From: Gavia stellata
Lineage: Eukaryota > Chordata > Aves > Gaviiformes > Gaviidae
NCBI RefSeq assembly: GCF_030936135.1
Contig: NC_082637.1
Span: forward strand, 11,731,001-11,795,000
Direction of reading: 5' to 3'
Length of the DNA stretch: 64,000 bases
Below the pieces are notes generated by a model. That model was not told the origin of the DNA, searched no databases, and saw nothing but the letters and a program-made list of their open reading frames with translations. A program made the translations under genes and the position numbers. Numbering within the stretch: the stretch's first letter is position 1; every line of letters begins with the position of its first letter. Shown here piece by piece: positions 25,564-38,263 of this stretch.

Positions 25564-28342
25564 GTAAGATTTAATGCTTTCCTTCCGCTTGTTTGTTTTC
25601 CCTGTCAGTTTTTGGGGGCAGAAAACTTGCATTTTTTCCAGACCCCAGAGCTTTGCGAAGCTTAATCAAAGTGTTTGGGGTTGAGCTTTTTCTGCGGGCG
25701 AGCTGATAGACTTCTGGGTGGAGTGAGCTGAGCTGTGCATGATTTCAAGCAGCAGCAGCCGCCCGGGGAAGCTGCTATTGTTTGCATTGTTTCGGAGGGA
25801 GCAGACTGCAGCCTGCATTTCGGTTTGGGAACTCTCTCTGCCTCAGCTGTTGATCCGTAACTTGAGCGTCGCAACTAACTTACCCAAAGGAGCCGAATGC
25901 AAATTTTTGACTGCCATTCAGGTGTCAGTTTAAAGAGTGTTTTAATGAAGACAGATGGAGGATATTGGATCATTACTTTAAAACGTGGCAGATAACAGGC
26001 TGAGTCTGTTTCCCAGCAATTATAGCTAATTGCATTGGCACCTCTGAGTGTAGGGGGTAGGACACGCAATTTCATGCGTTTCTGTATGTATAGCTTGGAA
26101 CAGCACCAAAAAATAGCTGGAGGGCTAGCTCGCCTCATCCAGGATACCTCTTCAGGTATTTAAACAGCTGGGGAGGTTTCAAGGGTACTTTCAAACTCTT
26201 TGCACTGAGCTAGTAGCTTTAAACCAGAGTCACTGCTCCTTTTGTAAACCCTGATGCCAAGGGTGGCCGTTTATAGCTTCTTAAACTTATCCCAGGTTGA
26301 ATTCAGGCAAATCTAATTTCAGCCCTGAAAAAGTGTTATTCTGGGATTAAAAACACACATTTCGGTTGTCCGTCCTGCAGCTCGCTGTGTTTCCCACTTG
26401 TAGAGCAGGGAGTGCTACCACACGTGCTACTCCCTGTTTTGCTCTTGAGGTGTTCAAACACAAGAGGATGTAAGGAAGGGTGGAGAAATACAAATGCTAA
26501 TGTATTTCAATGTTAAAAGATTATTAGTACTAATTATTTCTAATGGCTGAAATTTTTGTGTTTGCTTCCAGTAGAGGAAAGCAAATGCATCGTACTCTTT
26601 GGAACGAAAATTTAAACAATTTGACTGAAAGAGTTAACACACCAGAAGTTTAAAGGGGTCCCTTTACAAACACGCCTTTGCATGGCACATTACAAGGTTA
26701 GTCCATGCCAGGTGTGCCAGGCCTTTACATTGCTCTTGCCAGGGCATTAGCAAACATTGCACCAACTGCGATGTCCTTCTCTGCGACACCTGGGAGTGAA
26801 CGTGACTCTCCTGCTTTAGCGCTTGACATTCTGTACCCCCTTAGCAAGCATGCAACTAAGGCATGGAAAAAACAGGGATTTTGGGGACCTAATGTGTTTT
26901 AGACCTTTAATATTTTCGCAGTCGTGCTTCCAAATCCAGTTTAAAGTGATACGTGTTCAAAATCTGGGGACTTGGATTTGGTTCATCTTGTGGTATTTAA
27001 CAGCATTACTCCATCAAGAGCACTAGGCAGCACAGGCAGTCTTGAACCTTGTCTGTCACGACGCCCACAGCTTGGGATCTACTTTCTCAGGTACTGAGCT
27101 ATTGGTTGGATATTTAGTACTTTAACATGAAAAAAAAATTCTAAGACCTAAGTTCTAAGGTATTCCTGATTGTTACATCAGCTGAATATTGATAAAAAAA
27201 ATTAACTTATAAATCCTGCTAACATGCAAAAACTGACCTGGCATGGAAAATCAGTGAGTGAAGGCATGGCATGCTTTCTAAATTTTTACCTGGACAGGGC
27301 TATTTAGGCTTTTTAGGGTGTGCACTATGTTTGGTGGCAAAACTGAGTGGAGAAATCTTGTTCTCCTGTGTAACTCCCCTGGACTCTGTGTGCTTGTTTC
27401 TAGTATTACAGCACAATTCGCTGCCCCCTCAGATCTCCTAAAGCCAGTGCTTGGGCAGGAATTTTGGTCTGTAGCAAACTGCACCCCAGGATCTGGATTA
27501 AAATTACCCCTCCAAAAATTATTGTATTTAACATGGATCATTTCACAGAGTCTGGGAACAAGGTGATGAGAGCAGGAGCACCAAGTATTTTCTAATCTGT
27601 ATTTATCATTGAATCTGATGTATCGTGTAGCTACATCCAAAGAAAGGGGGCCAAGAAACTAGCCACGTTTTCCATCTGCAACATCTGCTCTCCATTCATC
27701 CGACTTGTGCCGTGTCCTTTCTCATTTTGCTACTCATTACTGTGGTGGTGGGAAGTGCCTCCCTCCACCTCCAGTTTGCAGCACAGCCCTTAGTGAGCCT
27801 TGGTTTTGGGTCAGGCTGTAGCCTTTGCAAATTCCATGTGCCGTAGCTCATTGCAACCTGCCCCTCATGCAGGAGGAGCTTTGCAGTTGTGTTCTCAAGC
27901 CAAATCTGGCTCTTGCCTCTCTTAAATAAGGTTGAGCTTGGTTTGCAAGAAAGTATCCCTTCCCTATTCAAGACCTGTCAACGTGGCTTCTCGCTGTGGA
28001 TATTAAAGTGCTCAAAGCCCATGATTAAACTGTCAGCAGCTGTAAAACAGGTGGATTGTCTTTGCAGAAGTGTAAGCCATAACTAGACAGTTTGTAGAGC
28101 ACTGTGGGTACAAAAGCCTTCTACAGTGAGAAGGGGTAATTTATTTGTAGCTTATACCCCCAAATCCCCATAAGTGAGGAGCTAGGAATTTGACCTTTAA
28201 ATAATTTTTGCTATAGGCTCTGGAAACATGCGGAAGTAATGTGTCCTGTTAAGCAGAGGAGTTGGAACTGCATGGTTACTCAGATACTGTGAACGTCGTC
28301 TGGTTATTGAACGATGCAGGGTACCTGGAGTAAACAGAAATG

Positions 28343-28355
28343 AAAAAAAAAAAAA
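28343..28355. repeat. A13 run next to CR1
   Basis: Thirteen A residues immediately left of the CR1 3' microsatellite. Confidence 0.85.
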
Positions 28356-28360
28356 CCAAA

Positions 28361-28739
28361 ATCACAGAATCACACAATTACACAGAATCACTAAGGTTGG
28401 AAAAGACCTGTAAGATCATCAAGTCCAACCATCAACCCAACACCACCATGCCCACTAAACCACGTCTCGCAATGCCACACGTTCCTTGAACACCTCCAGT
28501 GATGGTGACTCCACCACCTCCCTGGGCAGCCTGTTCCAGTGTTTCACCACTCTCGCAGTAAAGAAATTTTTCCTAATACCCAGCCTAAACGTCCCCTGGC
28601 GCAACTTGAGGCCATTTCCTCTTGTCCTGTCGCTAGTTACCTGGGAGAAGAGACCAACACCCACCTCTCTGCAACCTCCTTTCAGGTAGTTGTAGAGAGC
28701 GATGAGGTCTCCCCTCAGCCTCCTCTTCTCCAGACTGAA
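28361..28739 (-). mobile_element. CR1 LINE 3' fragment, antisense to the gene
   Basis: On the plus strand it opens with the inverted 3' microsatellite (atcacagaatcac) and the diagnostic ggttggaaaagacctgtaag. It then runs back into the C-terminal RT coding tail. The minus strand encodes the family strings [17 protein letters not shown] and [17 protein letters not shown] without a stop for over 100 codons, so the open frame at 28455-28877 on the minus strand is CR1-derived and not a host gene. The 5' end is truncated at about 28739. It is the same subfamily as the copies at 10.4, 37.9 and 56.0 kb. Confidence 0.95.
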
Positions 28740-31700
28740 TGATTGATTGGGAAATGGGACAGCAAAACAAGTCCAGAAGGGCTGACAGAGACTGTGGAAG
28801 GCAACTTGAGGAGATTTAAGCAGTGCTTCACTTTGCATCTGAAAATAGCTGGTGCCAGGGAAAATGAAGGCAAACACGAAATTGCCTTTTTTTCTGACTA
28901 TAGAATGTTTTCATGTGTTTTATGGGTTTTCAATTAGTTCAGGAATAGGAGTCTGTGAAAGTGTCTTACCAAAATTTGAGAAGTACTTCATGCCACATGA
29001 AAATGAAACATGAGAGAGATCATTTTTTCCAGAAAGCGCAAAGGGAAATTAAAACCATAGCAGTATAGGCGAATGATATGAGGCTGAAGACCCACCATTG
29101 CAATTTTGGAAGGGAAACTGAATCTCAGATTTAAAAAACAGAGATACACGAAGAAAACTGAACAAGAACTTGAATTTTGATTACAAGTGGAGTCTGGGGG
29201 AAAAAATACCCCAAGGGACAGGATTGATAAACACAGGTGCAATGATTTTGGACCCTGCAGGTAGGATTGAGGTTCCAAAATACCCCAAGAAAAAGACCTG
29301 GGACTGAAAGGCTGAGGTCAGCCAAGAGGCCACATCTAGCTGTAGAAATTGTATAGCTGGCACAAACGGGAGCAGTACCTGGAGCACCACCAAAAGGGAC
29401 AATTCCACCATCATCAGGTTTGTTTCCACACTTGCAGCCAATGGTCAATGAACTCTCAGACTGAAAGCAGACACCTGGATGCGTGACGGTGTACTGGCAC
29501 GAAGTGGGCTGCGAGCAGGCAGGCACGCACAGAAGCTATAGCCAGCGTGAGAGTGGCTTGCTAGGTAAAGGATTAGATGCGTGAGTCAATAACAAAGCAG
29601 CAAAGGAAGATATTTGTAACATTCGGAAAATAAAGGGTACACCTCAGTGCAATAGGGGTGTGTCAAGCCCTTAATGCCACCGTGTGTGTGCCCATTGAAT
29701 ACTGACACATTCTCAAATGACGATGTGGTTTGGGCAAGCCAGGAACTGAGTTTTGCATAAAGGATCAGGTCAGCTTGGGAAGGATTCGTAACTCCTGGGC
29801 TTTAACTAAGCAGCTATGATAAATCTGTATGATGGAAATGATGTACTGGAGAGGTAACTGGTACAAATGGATATGCCGAAGTTATCACCCACATCTGCCC
29901 TAAAAGACAAGGTTGTATGGGAATGGTGAGCCTTGTAAGGGTATTTGTGCTGGCCATGATGGTAACTTAAATTTGATGCTGAGTGAAGGTGTATCATGAA
30001 TGCAATCCTAATCAAATGCACTGAGAAGCTGAAGGAATTAAAGATGCCCTCCATGCCAAAATAGTGTATTGTTACAGTCTTGTTGTCATACTGCAGTCAC
30101 GCCAGAAACCAGTGATTAAAGAATCACAGTAATTAACAAAAGCCATGTGTCAGAGCTGAAGGAAGTTTCAGGTTTTTGTTTGTGAGACGTGGATCTTAAC
30201 TCCATTGTTTGTTTCATGTTACTACTGCTGAAAGGCTTATAACCACCCTCTCTTCCCTGCTCCTCCACAAATATCAACATACTTTTTTTTCCCTCTGCTG
30301 AAATTATATGCCTTGTCAATTGAGTACACAGCTGGGAGAAGTTTAGTCGTTGCGGATAGTCTTTCTAAAACGTTTGGCAAATACAGCAAAATCCGGAGTT
30401 CAGCAGTGTAGCCATATGATGATTAACACCAGCCAACCTTGTGCATCCTTGTGCTGCCAGTGGACTGTGGTTATCAGATCCGTGGCCCTGGTGCTCTAAG
30501 AAATCTGGGTGTGTGGGTAGCGTGTCTCGCTGTGTCTCGCTCCTCCCACCCGTTTATGGGGAGTTCTCAGTCCTAGTTAGGAGGGTTTTGTAAGACATAA
30601 TAGTAATTCTAAAACACGGAAGAAATATGTTCCAAATGATAGACTGAGGTCAGTTAGGGATGGAAAGTAAGGGTTGGTCAGCAAGGTTGAGAAAGCTTTA
30701 GATTGTGACATTGAATATTGTAACTTTAAGTGGTTTAGCTCCAGGGACAGAGGAAATTTTGGGGAGAGGTGTTGCCAAAGCATTTGTTCTGGTGAGCAGA
30801 AGCAATTGGATCTACATGAGCGAATAGAAAAAGGATCTCTTTGAAGCACAGCGGGCACAGAGGGGTTCCCGAACACCACGGTGAGCGGCAGGGAGCACCG
30901 TGCCGGGGCCGCGCTGTGCACAGGGTGTGCAGCACTTAGCTGGCTGGCTGGCGTTTACCTGCTGCTGTTTGCCTTATCTCAGGCTCATTGAATTGCATCT
31001 GCTAAATATAGCTTTGCTTTAGCATCTGGAATAGAGATCTGCACACGAATGTTTGACCTATGCAATGATTGCAGAGTTTTCCTTAAAGTTTACCTTCATT
31101 TTCTGAAGAGAAGTGAAGCCCAAGCTTGCACTGGGCATGGTCCAAAGATGTATCAGGCTTGCATTTGGGCAGTGACATAGGCTGTATTCGCATTTGCGTG
31201 TGTCCAAAATACGATATATTTGCTATACTTGTCTCCTTAGACACCATTGCTCTGCACAGATAGCATAGGATAAAGTGCAAAAACTTCATTCTGTCACCTG
31301 GAAAACTTGTTCTAGGTAGGTTATGGTTCCCACAGATGTCTCAGCTTGGCTCCACTGGCCAGTTACTGTTGATTCAGCCTCCTGGTCAGCCAGGCATGCC
31401 AGGCAGTGCCGGCTTTTCCCATGCTCACAGATCTTCCTAGGATGTCAGCATCAACATCACCATTAAGTCCTTTAAAAAAACTGTCCAATGCTTGGAACAC
31501 CACAAGTTTCATTACTGACAGGTTTTGATGTGATTTTGTTTAATACTCAATTCTTCTGCATATCAGGATATATTCAGTGCCGTAAATGCATCTCTGGTGC
31601 CTGGCTTTTGGCTTCTGGGCCAGGAAGTTTGCAGACAGCAGGGGAGAAGTTTTACTCAGAGCCGTACAGGCAAATCCACCCCAAACATGGAGGGTGACCA

Positions 31701-32171
31701 GCAGATGGGTAGCAGTGTGAGCCAGCACGTGTTGAGCACAGGCAGATGTACAGGAAACCAGTGTTTCCCACTGCTTCCTCCTCTTCATGGAGGCTGGTCT
31801 TGCTCTGGGTAGTCACACAGTTCCTCTGGACCTTAAATACAAGCCCTGTGCATGTATTTTGCCTTTTTGTATAGGGCCAAAGTAGTAGGAATGTCCTTTT
31901 CAGTCTTTCCTCCACCGGCCCCTTCTTTGTGCTGTGTCAGGAGATGAACAGATCAAAATGTCCAAGGTAAGGTATCCCCCAGTGATGCAGTGCAACTTTC
32001 AAACCTGAGATGGTTTTGCATTTTAAAACACGCTATGCAGCTGTTGGCCACGGTGCTTAGGAGTTTGGTTCTCCCATTTTATGGACACAAAATTATACGT
32101 ATGTGCCACATCACGTCGTGCTGCGGGACTAGAAGCCCCCATTGTGAATTACCTTCTCTTTTCTCTTGCAG

Positions 32172-32207
32172 AAGTTCCATGGAATTGGACTAAAATAAGA
32201 TTTTGGG
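32172..32207 (+). promoter_or_regulatory. ATP8B5: 5' UTR part of coding exon 1, with a 4-codon upstream ORF
   Basis: It begins after the acceptor ctcttgcag. An upstream ATG with G at +4 (32179) opens a 4-codon frame ending in TAA at 32191-32193, 14 bases before the main ATG. In the frame of the main ORF a TAA lies at 32196-32198, so translation cannot begin further upstream in that frame. Confidence 0.6.
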
Positions 32208-32250
32208 ATGTCTCTATTTGGATTAAAATTTGGAAAGAAGAAATTGAAAG
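32208..32250 (+). CDS. ATP8B5: ATP8B flippase, coding exon 1 (start codon)
   Basis: It encodes MSLFGLKFGKKKLK plus the first base of Glu15, and ends at a consensus donor (aaag|gtgagt). The ATG has G at -3. The start is supported by an in-frame TAA 10 bases upstream and by exact phase agreement with the next exon (G|AG = Glu). The joined peptide (KKKLKEEERQLQANNRDF) resembles the short, basic, Glu-rich N-terminus of ATP8B2-type flippases. This segment is cytosolic. The exon is short and poorly conserved, so it rests on splice signals and phase more than on similarity, and alternative first exons are possible. Confidence 0.75.
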
Positions 32251-35200
32251 GTGAGTGCGATCAATGCCATTGTCATGGGTGACAACCTAAGGAATGTAAA
32301 TACAGCACAGGTGGGAGCCCTGGAGAGCATGCTTGAGACGATGTCGTACACCTGCAGAGCAGGCGGAGGAAGGCACACTTTCTTTACTCTTCCTGCATTT
32401 CGTACTGCCCTGGGGGAGTGCTGCAGACTGTGTGCCAGTGAACAGGGGGACAGCTAAAACAGAACAGGCTGCAGGGTTTGTGCTTTCTCATGGCACATGG
32501 CTGGCATGGGGAAGTCGGGTTTTGGTGTCTTTTTGGCAAGGATCTTTTGGGGGAGTGGATGGGTGAGCAGTGCACAGTGCCCTCTCTCAAGCAGTTGGTA
32601 AAATATGCTAGAAGCAAGTTAGCGTGAAGGTCTGATGCAGTCTTTTGATGATGAAACCTGTTAACGGCAATGGCCTGGATATTCCCATCAATGAGAGGTA
32701 GGAAGAAGAGCAAAGTACAGAGATGCACCCTGAGAGCACCCCAAAAGCTGCTGAGGGGAACACTAACTAACTCTGGAGGAGAAACCAGAGCCTACATAAT
32801 TTTCTCCCTGTGAGCTCCACGAGGCACCCAAATAAATGGGTGTGGAGATAGGGAGCAGCCATCCTCTGCAGCACGATCCTCACCCGACTTTGCAGCAGAA
32901 ATCCCTGCAGAGATGGAAGAAGCTCAGCAGGAGGGCTACCAGCATATCCTTGGAGTGGGCCAGCTTCCCACAGACTCTTAGGGTGCATCTTCATCAGGCT
33001 TTGCAGCGGAGCCACTGAACGGAGTCTCGTGTTTTACCATTTCACCTCCAGGCCCAGAGTGCGATCTCTGGCCAGGGGTCCAGGTCCGCAGACACTGCGA
33101 AGAGGGAAAGCCTCTGGCCTTTCCTTTCCAGGGTGTTCCTCCCTGTATTTGATGCAGGCAGAGATTAGTGCCCTACTCGTATTTTGACATGAAATTGTAT
33201 TTTCCCAACCTCTCTGAGCTCAGAAGGCAGAATAACTTTTTTCCCAGGGGTTTATTTTTGCAATTGTGCTGCTGTTTCCCGTTCCTGGTGCAGGGCAGAC
33301 CGTGAGCCTTGGTCTTAAGACGGGGCATCCCTTTGCTGCTCTGATAGTCTCAGGAGAGGAGGTTGTGAGTGCTCCCAGGGAAGGACCTCTGCTAGCCTGA
33401 GGTCTCCTTCTCCATCTTGGCTTTGGAGATGATGGAGCACAGGCTTGTCTGTGATCCACCCTCCAGGCAAGCCATCCCCACTCGTACAGCAGTAGTTGTT
33501 CTGATTGTCAAAAAGATTATGCTGCTGTGTTAGGAAAATGTTGTGTTTTGCGTGGCCCTGTATCTGGGTTTTAGCAGAGCAGTGCTCAGCTCCCTTCTTC
33601 AACCAAGTGTCTAAGAAACTCAGATCTTTCTAGATATAAAGGAAAGTACTTTATAGGGAAAAATAATTTCTTTTCACATTTTATGCACTTTTGATCACCA
33701 ATTAAAAACCAATGAACTCAAACTGGAGGAAGTTCAGAGAAGGATAAGGGAAGCTGGGGTGATCAGGGAATGAGGAGCTTCCATAACAGGAAGCTAAAAG
33801 AGCTTTTCCTCCTCCTTTATTTTTAATTCTTTTGCCTTGCAGCCCAAAAGCTGAAAGGGCTGTGGTTGCTTCTTGCAAACATTTCACTGGAGTAAATAGC
33901 AGGGTTGAAGTGCTATTTTCATCCAACAGTTTATAAGCCTTTGTATTTGGAGAAGTCCGTAGGACTGTGCTGCCTGAGAGCAGATGAGATTCTTCGGGGA
34001 ACATCCCGTGCATTCATGTCAGAGGGACAGTACTGCTCATGGAAAGACCAAATTTCAGTTCCAGAAACAAAGCTGGATGACAGTTAACCTTACTGAAGAG
34101 CCATGCTCGTGGTACGACTTTCATGGGAGCGAGTGGATTACCTCAGGCATCAGTTGCTGAAAGAGGGATCGGGATTGCTCTGGTGAGAACCGGTAATATT
34201 TTGCAGTTTCTCCCCAGCAAGACATGGCTGTTTCCACATGAGCTGAGATACAGGCAATATTAAGAGCGTTTTTTCAGGATAGGCATGATGAAGACATATC
34301 ATCTGAAGACAAATGATACGGTCTAAATTTCTTGGAGATGAGTCAGTTTTTTATAGTTTTACGTTCTTCATACAAGGAATCAGTGATGTAACCAAAACTC
34401 AGCTTCACAGAGCAGTAATACGTGGTGTCATGTCAGACATACACGAACTGTTGCAGGAAACCAGTTCCTAGATGACCAAACCTTAGTGAAGCTCTTCAAG
34501 CCCAAGAGGGGAAGTACATCACTTTTAGATAAGCAGCAGTAGTGTTTCTGTGGAAAAGATGCCTGGTATCTTTTACACTGAGGTTTAACCTACAACAAAC
34601 ACTGACGAAACAGAGAGGAATGGTGAGACTTTCGATTCATGGAGTGTGTGGGAAGAAATAAGGATCAGGCCTTGGCAATAGTTGATAGATGTGGAATATC
34701 TCTGATCACTGGCTTGATCCCGTGGCAGCTTAACTCAGCACTGGAGCTTCCTGTCTTGAGGATGGGGATGGTCAAGTACCATCTATGAAATGAACAGAAA
34801 TAGGGAACAGGGAGAACTTACTTACCTACACAAATAACCTCATCCCAAGGTGTGTGCTTCTAGTCAACGGCAAGAGCAGTTGTTGCTGCAGCTTCAACTC
34901 CATAAGCCCAGCCTAGGGGCACTGTAAGAGGAAGAGGAAGGATATAAATTGAGCCAGGGCTTTTGGAAAGCTCCACTGGGTTTTTCTTCTTGCTGCTAGG
35001 GACAGCCTGCTCTCCAGGGCAGCTGGTTTTCGAGCAGCCAGGCTTCAGACAGAGCTGGGCAGGGGTGAGCATCTCCCTATAGAGAAAGCAGCCTAAGATT
35101 GGCCCTACAGATGTAAAGCTTGGCTGCCCTCTGGGAATCCCATTCAGATCTGATAGGAAATGTCTTACCACAACGGACATTGAGTATGAAAAATATATTT

Positions 35201-37933
35201 ATTTTGACATAATTTCCCATGAGGGAAATAACTGTGAATTGAAAAACTTCTCAAAGTTCGTTTCAGAGCTGTATTTATTTTTATGATTTTTACATCACTT
35301 CCTCTCACTGCGTATCGCTGTTATTGACAACATGTGCAATTGTGTCAAGCTGTGGCATTACCAGCATGTCTAGGAGACACTGTTTTCTAGTAAAGGAAAT
35401 TATAGGTGCCAGCCAGTCACTGTCAGACTAGTTTTTAAAATAAAAACAAAAATAAATTACTATTTCAGCTGCTTTATTTGGCATGCTGATATTGGTCAAA
35501 ATATTGTGAACTACTATTACAAAAGCCAGCATACAAAGTGATATAAAATTCTAAACCAGATTTGAAAAAATAAAATTTTCAAAATTAAAGTTTTCCAAAA
35601 TGAAGAAGAGCCAGAATTTGCACTGCCAATATATTTGAAAAATGCATACTTTCATTCTGAAGTGGACTGAAAACAAACATGAAAAGAGATACATGCTTCT
35701 TGAGAAATAATCTGTTGCAAGGCATTTCTGAGACGTGATGAGTCCCCACCCCTTGCCCAGAGCCAAGGCAGGTGTGTGAGACATTGTCGGGAGGAGGAAG
35801 CAAAGGACAAACCAGAACTGGTATTATTGCAGGAGATGGGGAAAGGGAGAGATGAGGCAGCCTCTGTCCCTTCCCAGTATTTTCTGTTTCAAGGTTATCT
35901 AGCACTTCTTCCAGGCCTGTGTCCCAAGAGTGCTGTTTGACCACATGTAGTACATGCTGGACAAATCTGAGGCATTCTTTTGGAGACCCCTTTTCTTGTT
36001 TTCTCTCTCCTTACAGTGATCATATCAAAAACTGCTTTTAGAAAAGGGCAGGATCTAATATTGAACTTTATCTTCATATTAAAAATTTACTGGACCTGAG
36101 GCAGAGATAATTCCCGTTCACCCTCAGGATTTTTGATTTCAGACCTTACATTTGATGTATGAAAATGGAGATATGTCAGTACATCTCCCAAGTGGGCCCT
36201 CTGTTAGTGATGCTGAAAAAAAAATTCATTTTGTATTAATACCTGCTCCAGGGACATATGAAATATTTTACCTGTGTTGGCAAATTCCAGTTGCCATGTA
36301 GCGTTTGTTTAGTGCTAGCAGGAGGCTGAGCTCAGTACCAGCCACAAAAGACACAATCCAAGGCCACAAAAGTGTATTTCTTCCATTTCATTTATTCAGG
36401 AGGAAGGAGTTTCTTGTTCTTTCGGGGCAAAAAGACGTGATAAAGAAGATCTTTATTTAATAATGGAGGAACAGGCAGGAGGGAATAGGGCTAAACCCAT
36501 TTATGGTAGTGTATCTGAATGATCTTGCCGCAGGTTTTTTTTTAAATTAAATCCCTCACACTCAGTACAAGCTAGTCCATTTCAGAGATGAAAATGCATG
36601 TGATTGCCAGCATAAATCCTCTCCAGCTGCAGCAGCCAGAGAGGCTCTGTGAAGGAAGGGGCATCTACATGTCGAAAATGTGCAGTTTTGTAACATGGAG
36701 CCCTGGAGAGCCCCTCCTTTGAGTCAATACTAAAAAACCACGTTTGTTTACCAGGCAGCTGGGCATGTTCCTGCTCCGAGCAGGGCTTGGCTGTGACCTT
36801 CCCCTTCCCCGTTTCCATCCCACCAGGTTCTCACCGCTCCTCCTGCCCCAGCCATGCTTGCTGCACCCTGCCAGGCTCTGGCTGTGGTTCAGGGCAGGGA
36901 TGGGCTTCGGTTTCGTGCCGCAGAGCAGCTGGTGTGCCGGCACCAGGCAGGTTACAGCACTAGGCTGATACTCGGGTATCGAGGGTTCGGCTTTTGTCTG
37001 TGTCCCAGACTGGCTGTGAAAGGTAGATATTTAACCAGTGTGAGCCTCAGACCTGTCATATGTCTCTTCCCTTCACTCACGTATCCTCCGATCCATATTA
37101 AATGTTGACTTTGTTGGGTAAAGACCCCTGGCTTTGGTTTTGGGTAGAGTTCACTCGGTGCGGCTCTGATCCCAGCAAGGCACTGCTGTATTGTGAATGT
37201 GAAATCCTATGATATCACCACTATAAAATATAATCCTGTTCTCTTTAACCCAGCAGTAGGGTCTCTGCCCCAGTACAGTGCCTGCAAATCGAGAAACTTG
37301 TTGCATTGTTCCTTCATCTCTCATGGTTGGAAAAAGGAGCATTTATTGCTTTAAGGTGAAAGGAGATTTTGGCTAATAGCTTGTATAATAACCTCCCTAG
37401 GAGCAGTGATTTTAGTTGCCTAATACAGTGTACAATGACTTGCCCTCTCCCATGGAGCTACCTTTCAACGGACACTGAAATCCTCTTTTTTGGGTGGGAG
37501 GATAGAGGTACCAACGCACCATGACAGATTTCAGTTACTTGTGCACACAGAGTAACAGTCCAGCAAAGACCAGAAATCAGGGCTAGGATTTCTCTGCCTG
37601 TGAAGAGATATGTGATCTCCTGTGTGCTGGATGCGAGGTGGCACTTGTGCCAATGCTGAGAGGTGATACCAAAAGCTGGGTCACACAGTGATGATGAGGT
37701 GCCCAAAATCAGGGTCCACAAAAGTGGAGGGGAAGGTGGAACAGAAGGGAAGGAGGCACATTGTGAGATTTGAAGCAAAGAGTGTGCTGCGAGTGGTGGA
37801 GCTCTTCTGAGACTGCTTATAGCCTGTTGCGGGGGAGACCTGAACCACTGCTGCCTGAAGGACAGGCTCAGGAAGGTCAGATGTGTGGCCTTGGGAGAAG
37901 AATAACCGTGTTACAGCTTTCACAACTTGATAT

Positions 37934-38263
37934 TCACAGAATCACAGAATCACTAAGGTTGGAAAAGACCTGTAAGATCATCAAGTCCAACCATCAACCC
38001 AACACCACCATGCCCATTAAACCATGTCCCACGATGTCACATCCACACATTCCTTGAACACCTCCAGTGATGGTGACTCCATCTTTTCCCTGGGCAGCTT
38101 ATTCCAGTGTTTCACCGCTCTCTCAGTAAAGAAATTCTTCCTAATATCCAGTCTGAACCTCCCCTGGCGCAATTTGAGGCCATTTCCTCTTGTCCTGTGG
38201 CTAGTCACTTGGGAGAGGAGACAAACACCCACCTCTCTGCAACCCCCTTTCAGGTAATTGTAG
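37934..38263 (-). mobile_element. CR1 LINE 3' fragment, antisense to the gene
   Basis: It starts with the inverted tail microsatellite cacagaatcacagaatcac, then has the same 3' UTR and RT C-terminal sequence as the copies at 28.4 and 56.0 kb. The minus strand reads [17 protein letters not shown]. It is truncated at the 5' end near 38263, where the match stops at the conserved 'YNYLKGGC' region. Immobile fragment within an intron. Confidence 0.95.

Larger units (their letters stand above)
25050..25930 (+). promoter_or_regulatory. Candidate CpG-enriched promoter region of the flippase gene
   Basis: By eye, CpG dinucleotides are clearly denser here than in the flanking DNA, with clusters near 25050, 25360-25440, 25500 and 25750-25870. 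It lies about 6.5 kb upstream of the first coding exon and contains a candidate exon with a good donor at 25563/25564. A (G)7(A)13 run with GAA repeats at 25224-25252 sits inside. This is inference: I cannot place a transcription start or compute a CpG island score. Confidence 0.4.
25564..32171 (+). other. ATP8B5: Candidate first intron (5' UTR intron)
   Basis: This lies between the candidate first exon and the acceptor at 32171. It contains one antisense CR1 (28361-28739). Several open frames, such as 27278-27640 minus and 29131-29526 minus, show no domain and no conserved pattern. I see nothing else. Confidence 0.35.

Noticed and set aside
28455..28877. 140-codon minus-strand frame as a host gene
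   Set aside because: CR1-derived over most of its length; the remainder is chance read-through beyond the 5' truncation.
1..32000. C-terminal exons of UNC13B, the expected mammalian upstream neighbour
   Set aside because: I looked for its conserved C-terminal coding strings in the translated frames and did not see them; its end may lie left of the window or the synteny may differ.
32251..32457. Extension of exon 1 through the donor
   Set aside because: The consensus donor at 32250/32251 and exact phase match to exon 2 make intron read-through unnecessary.
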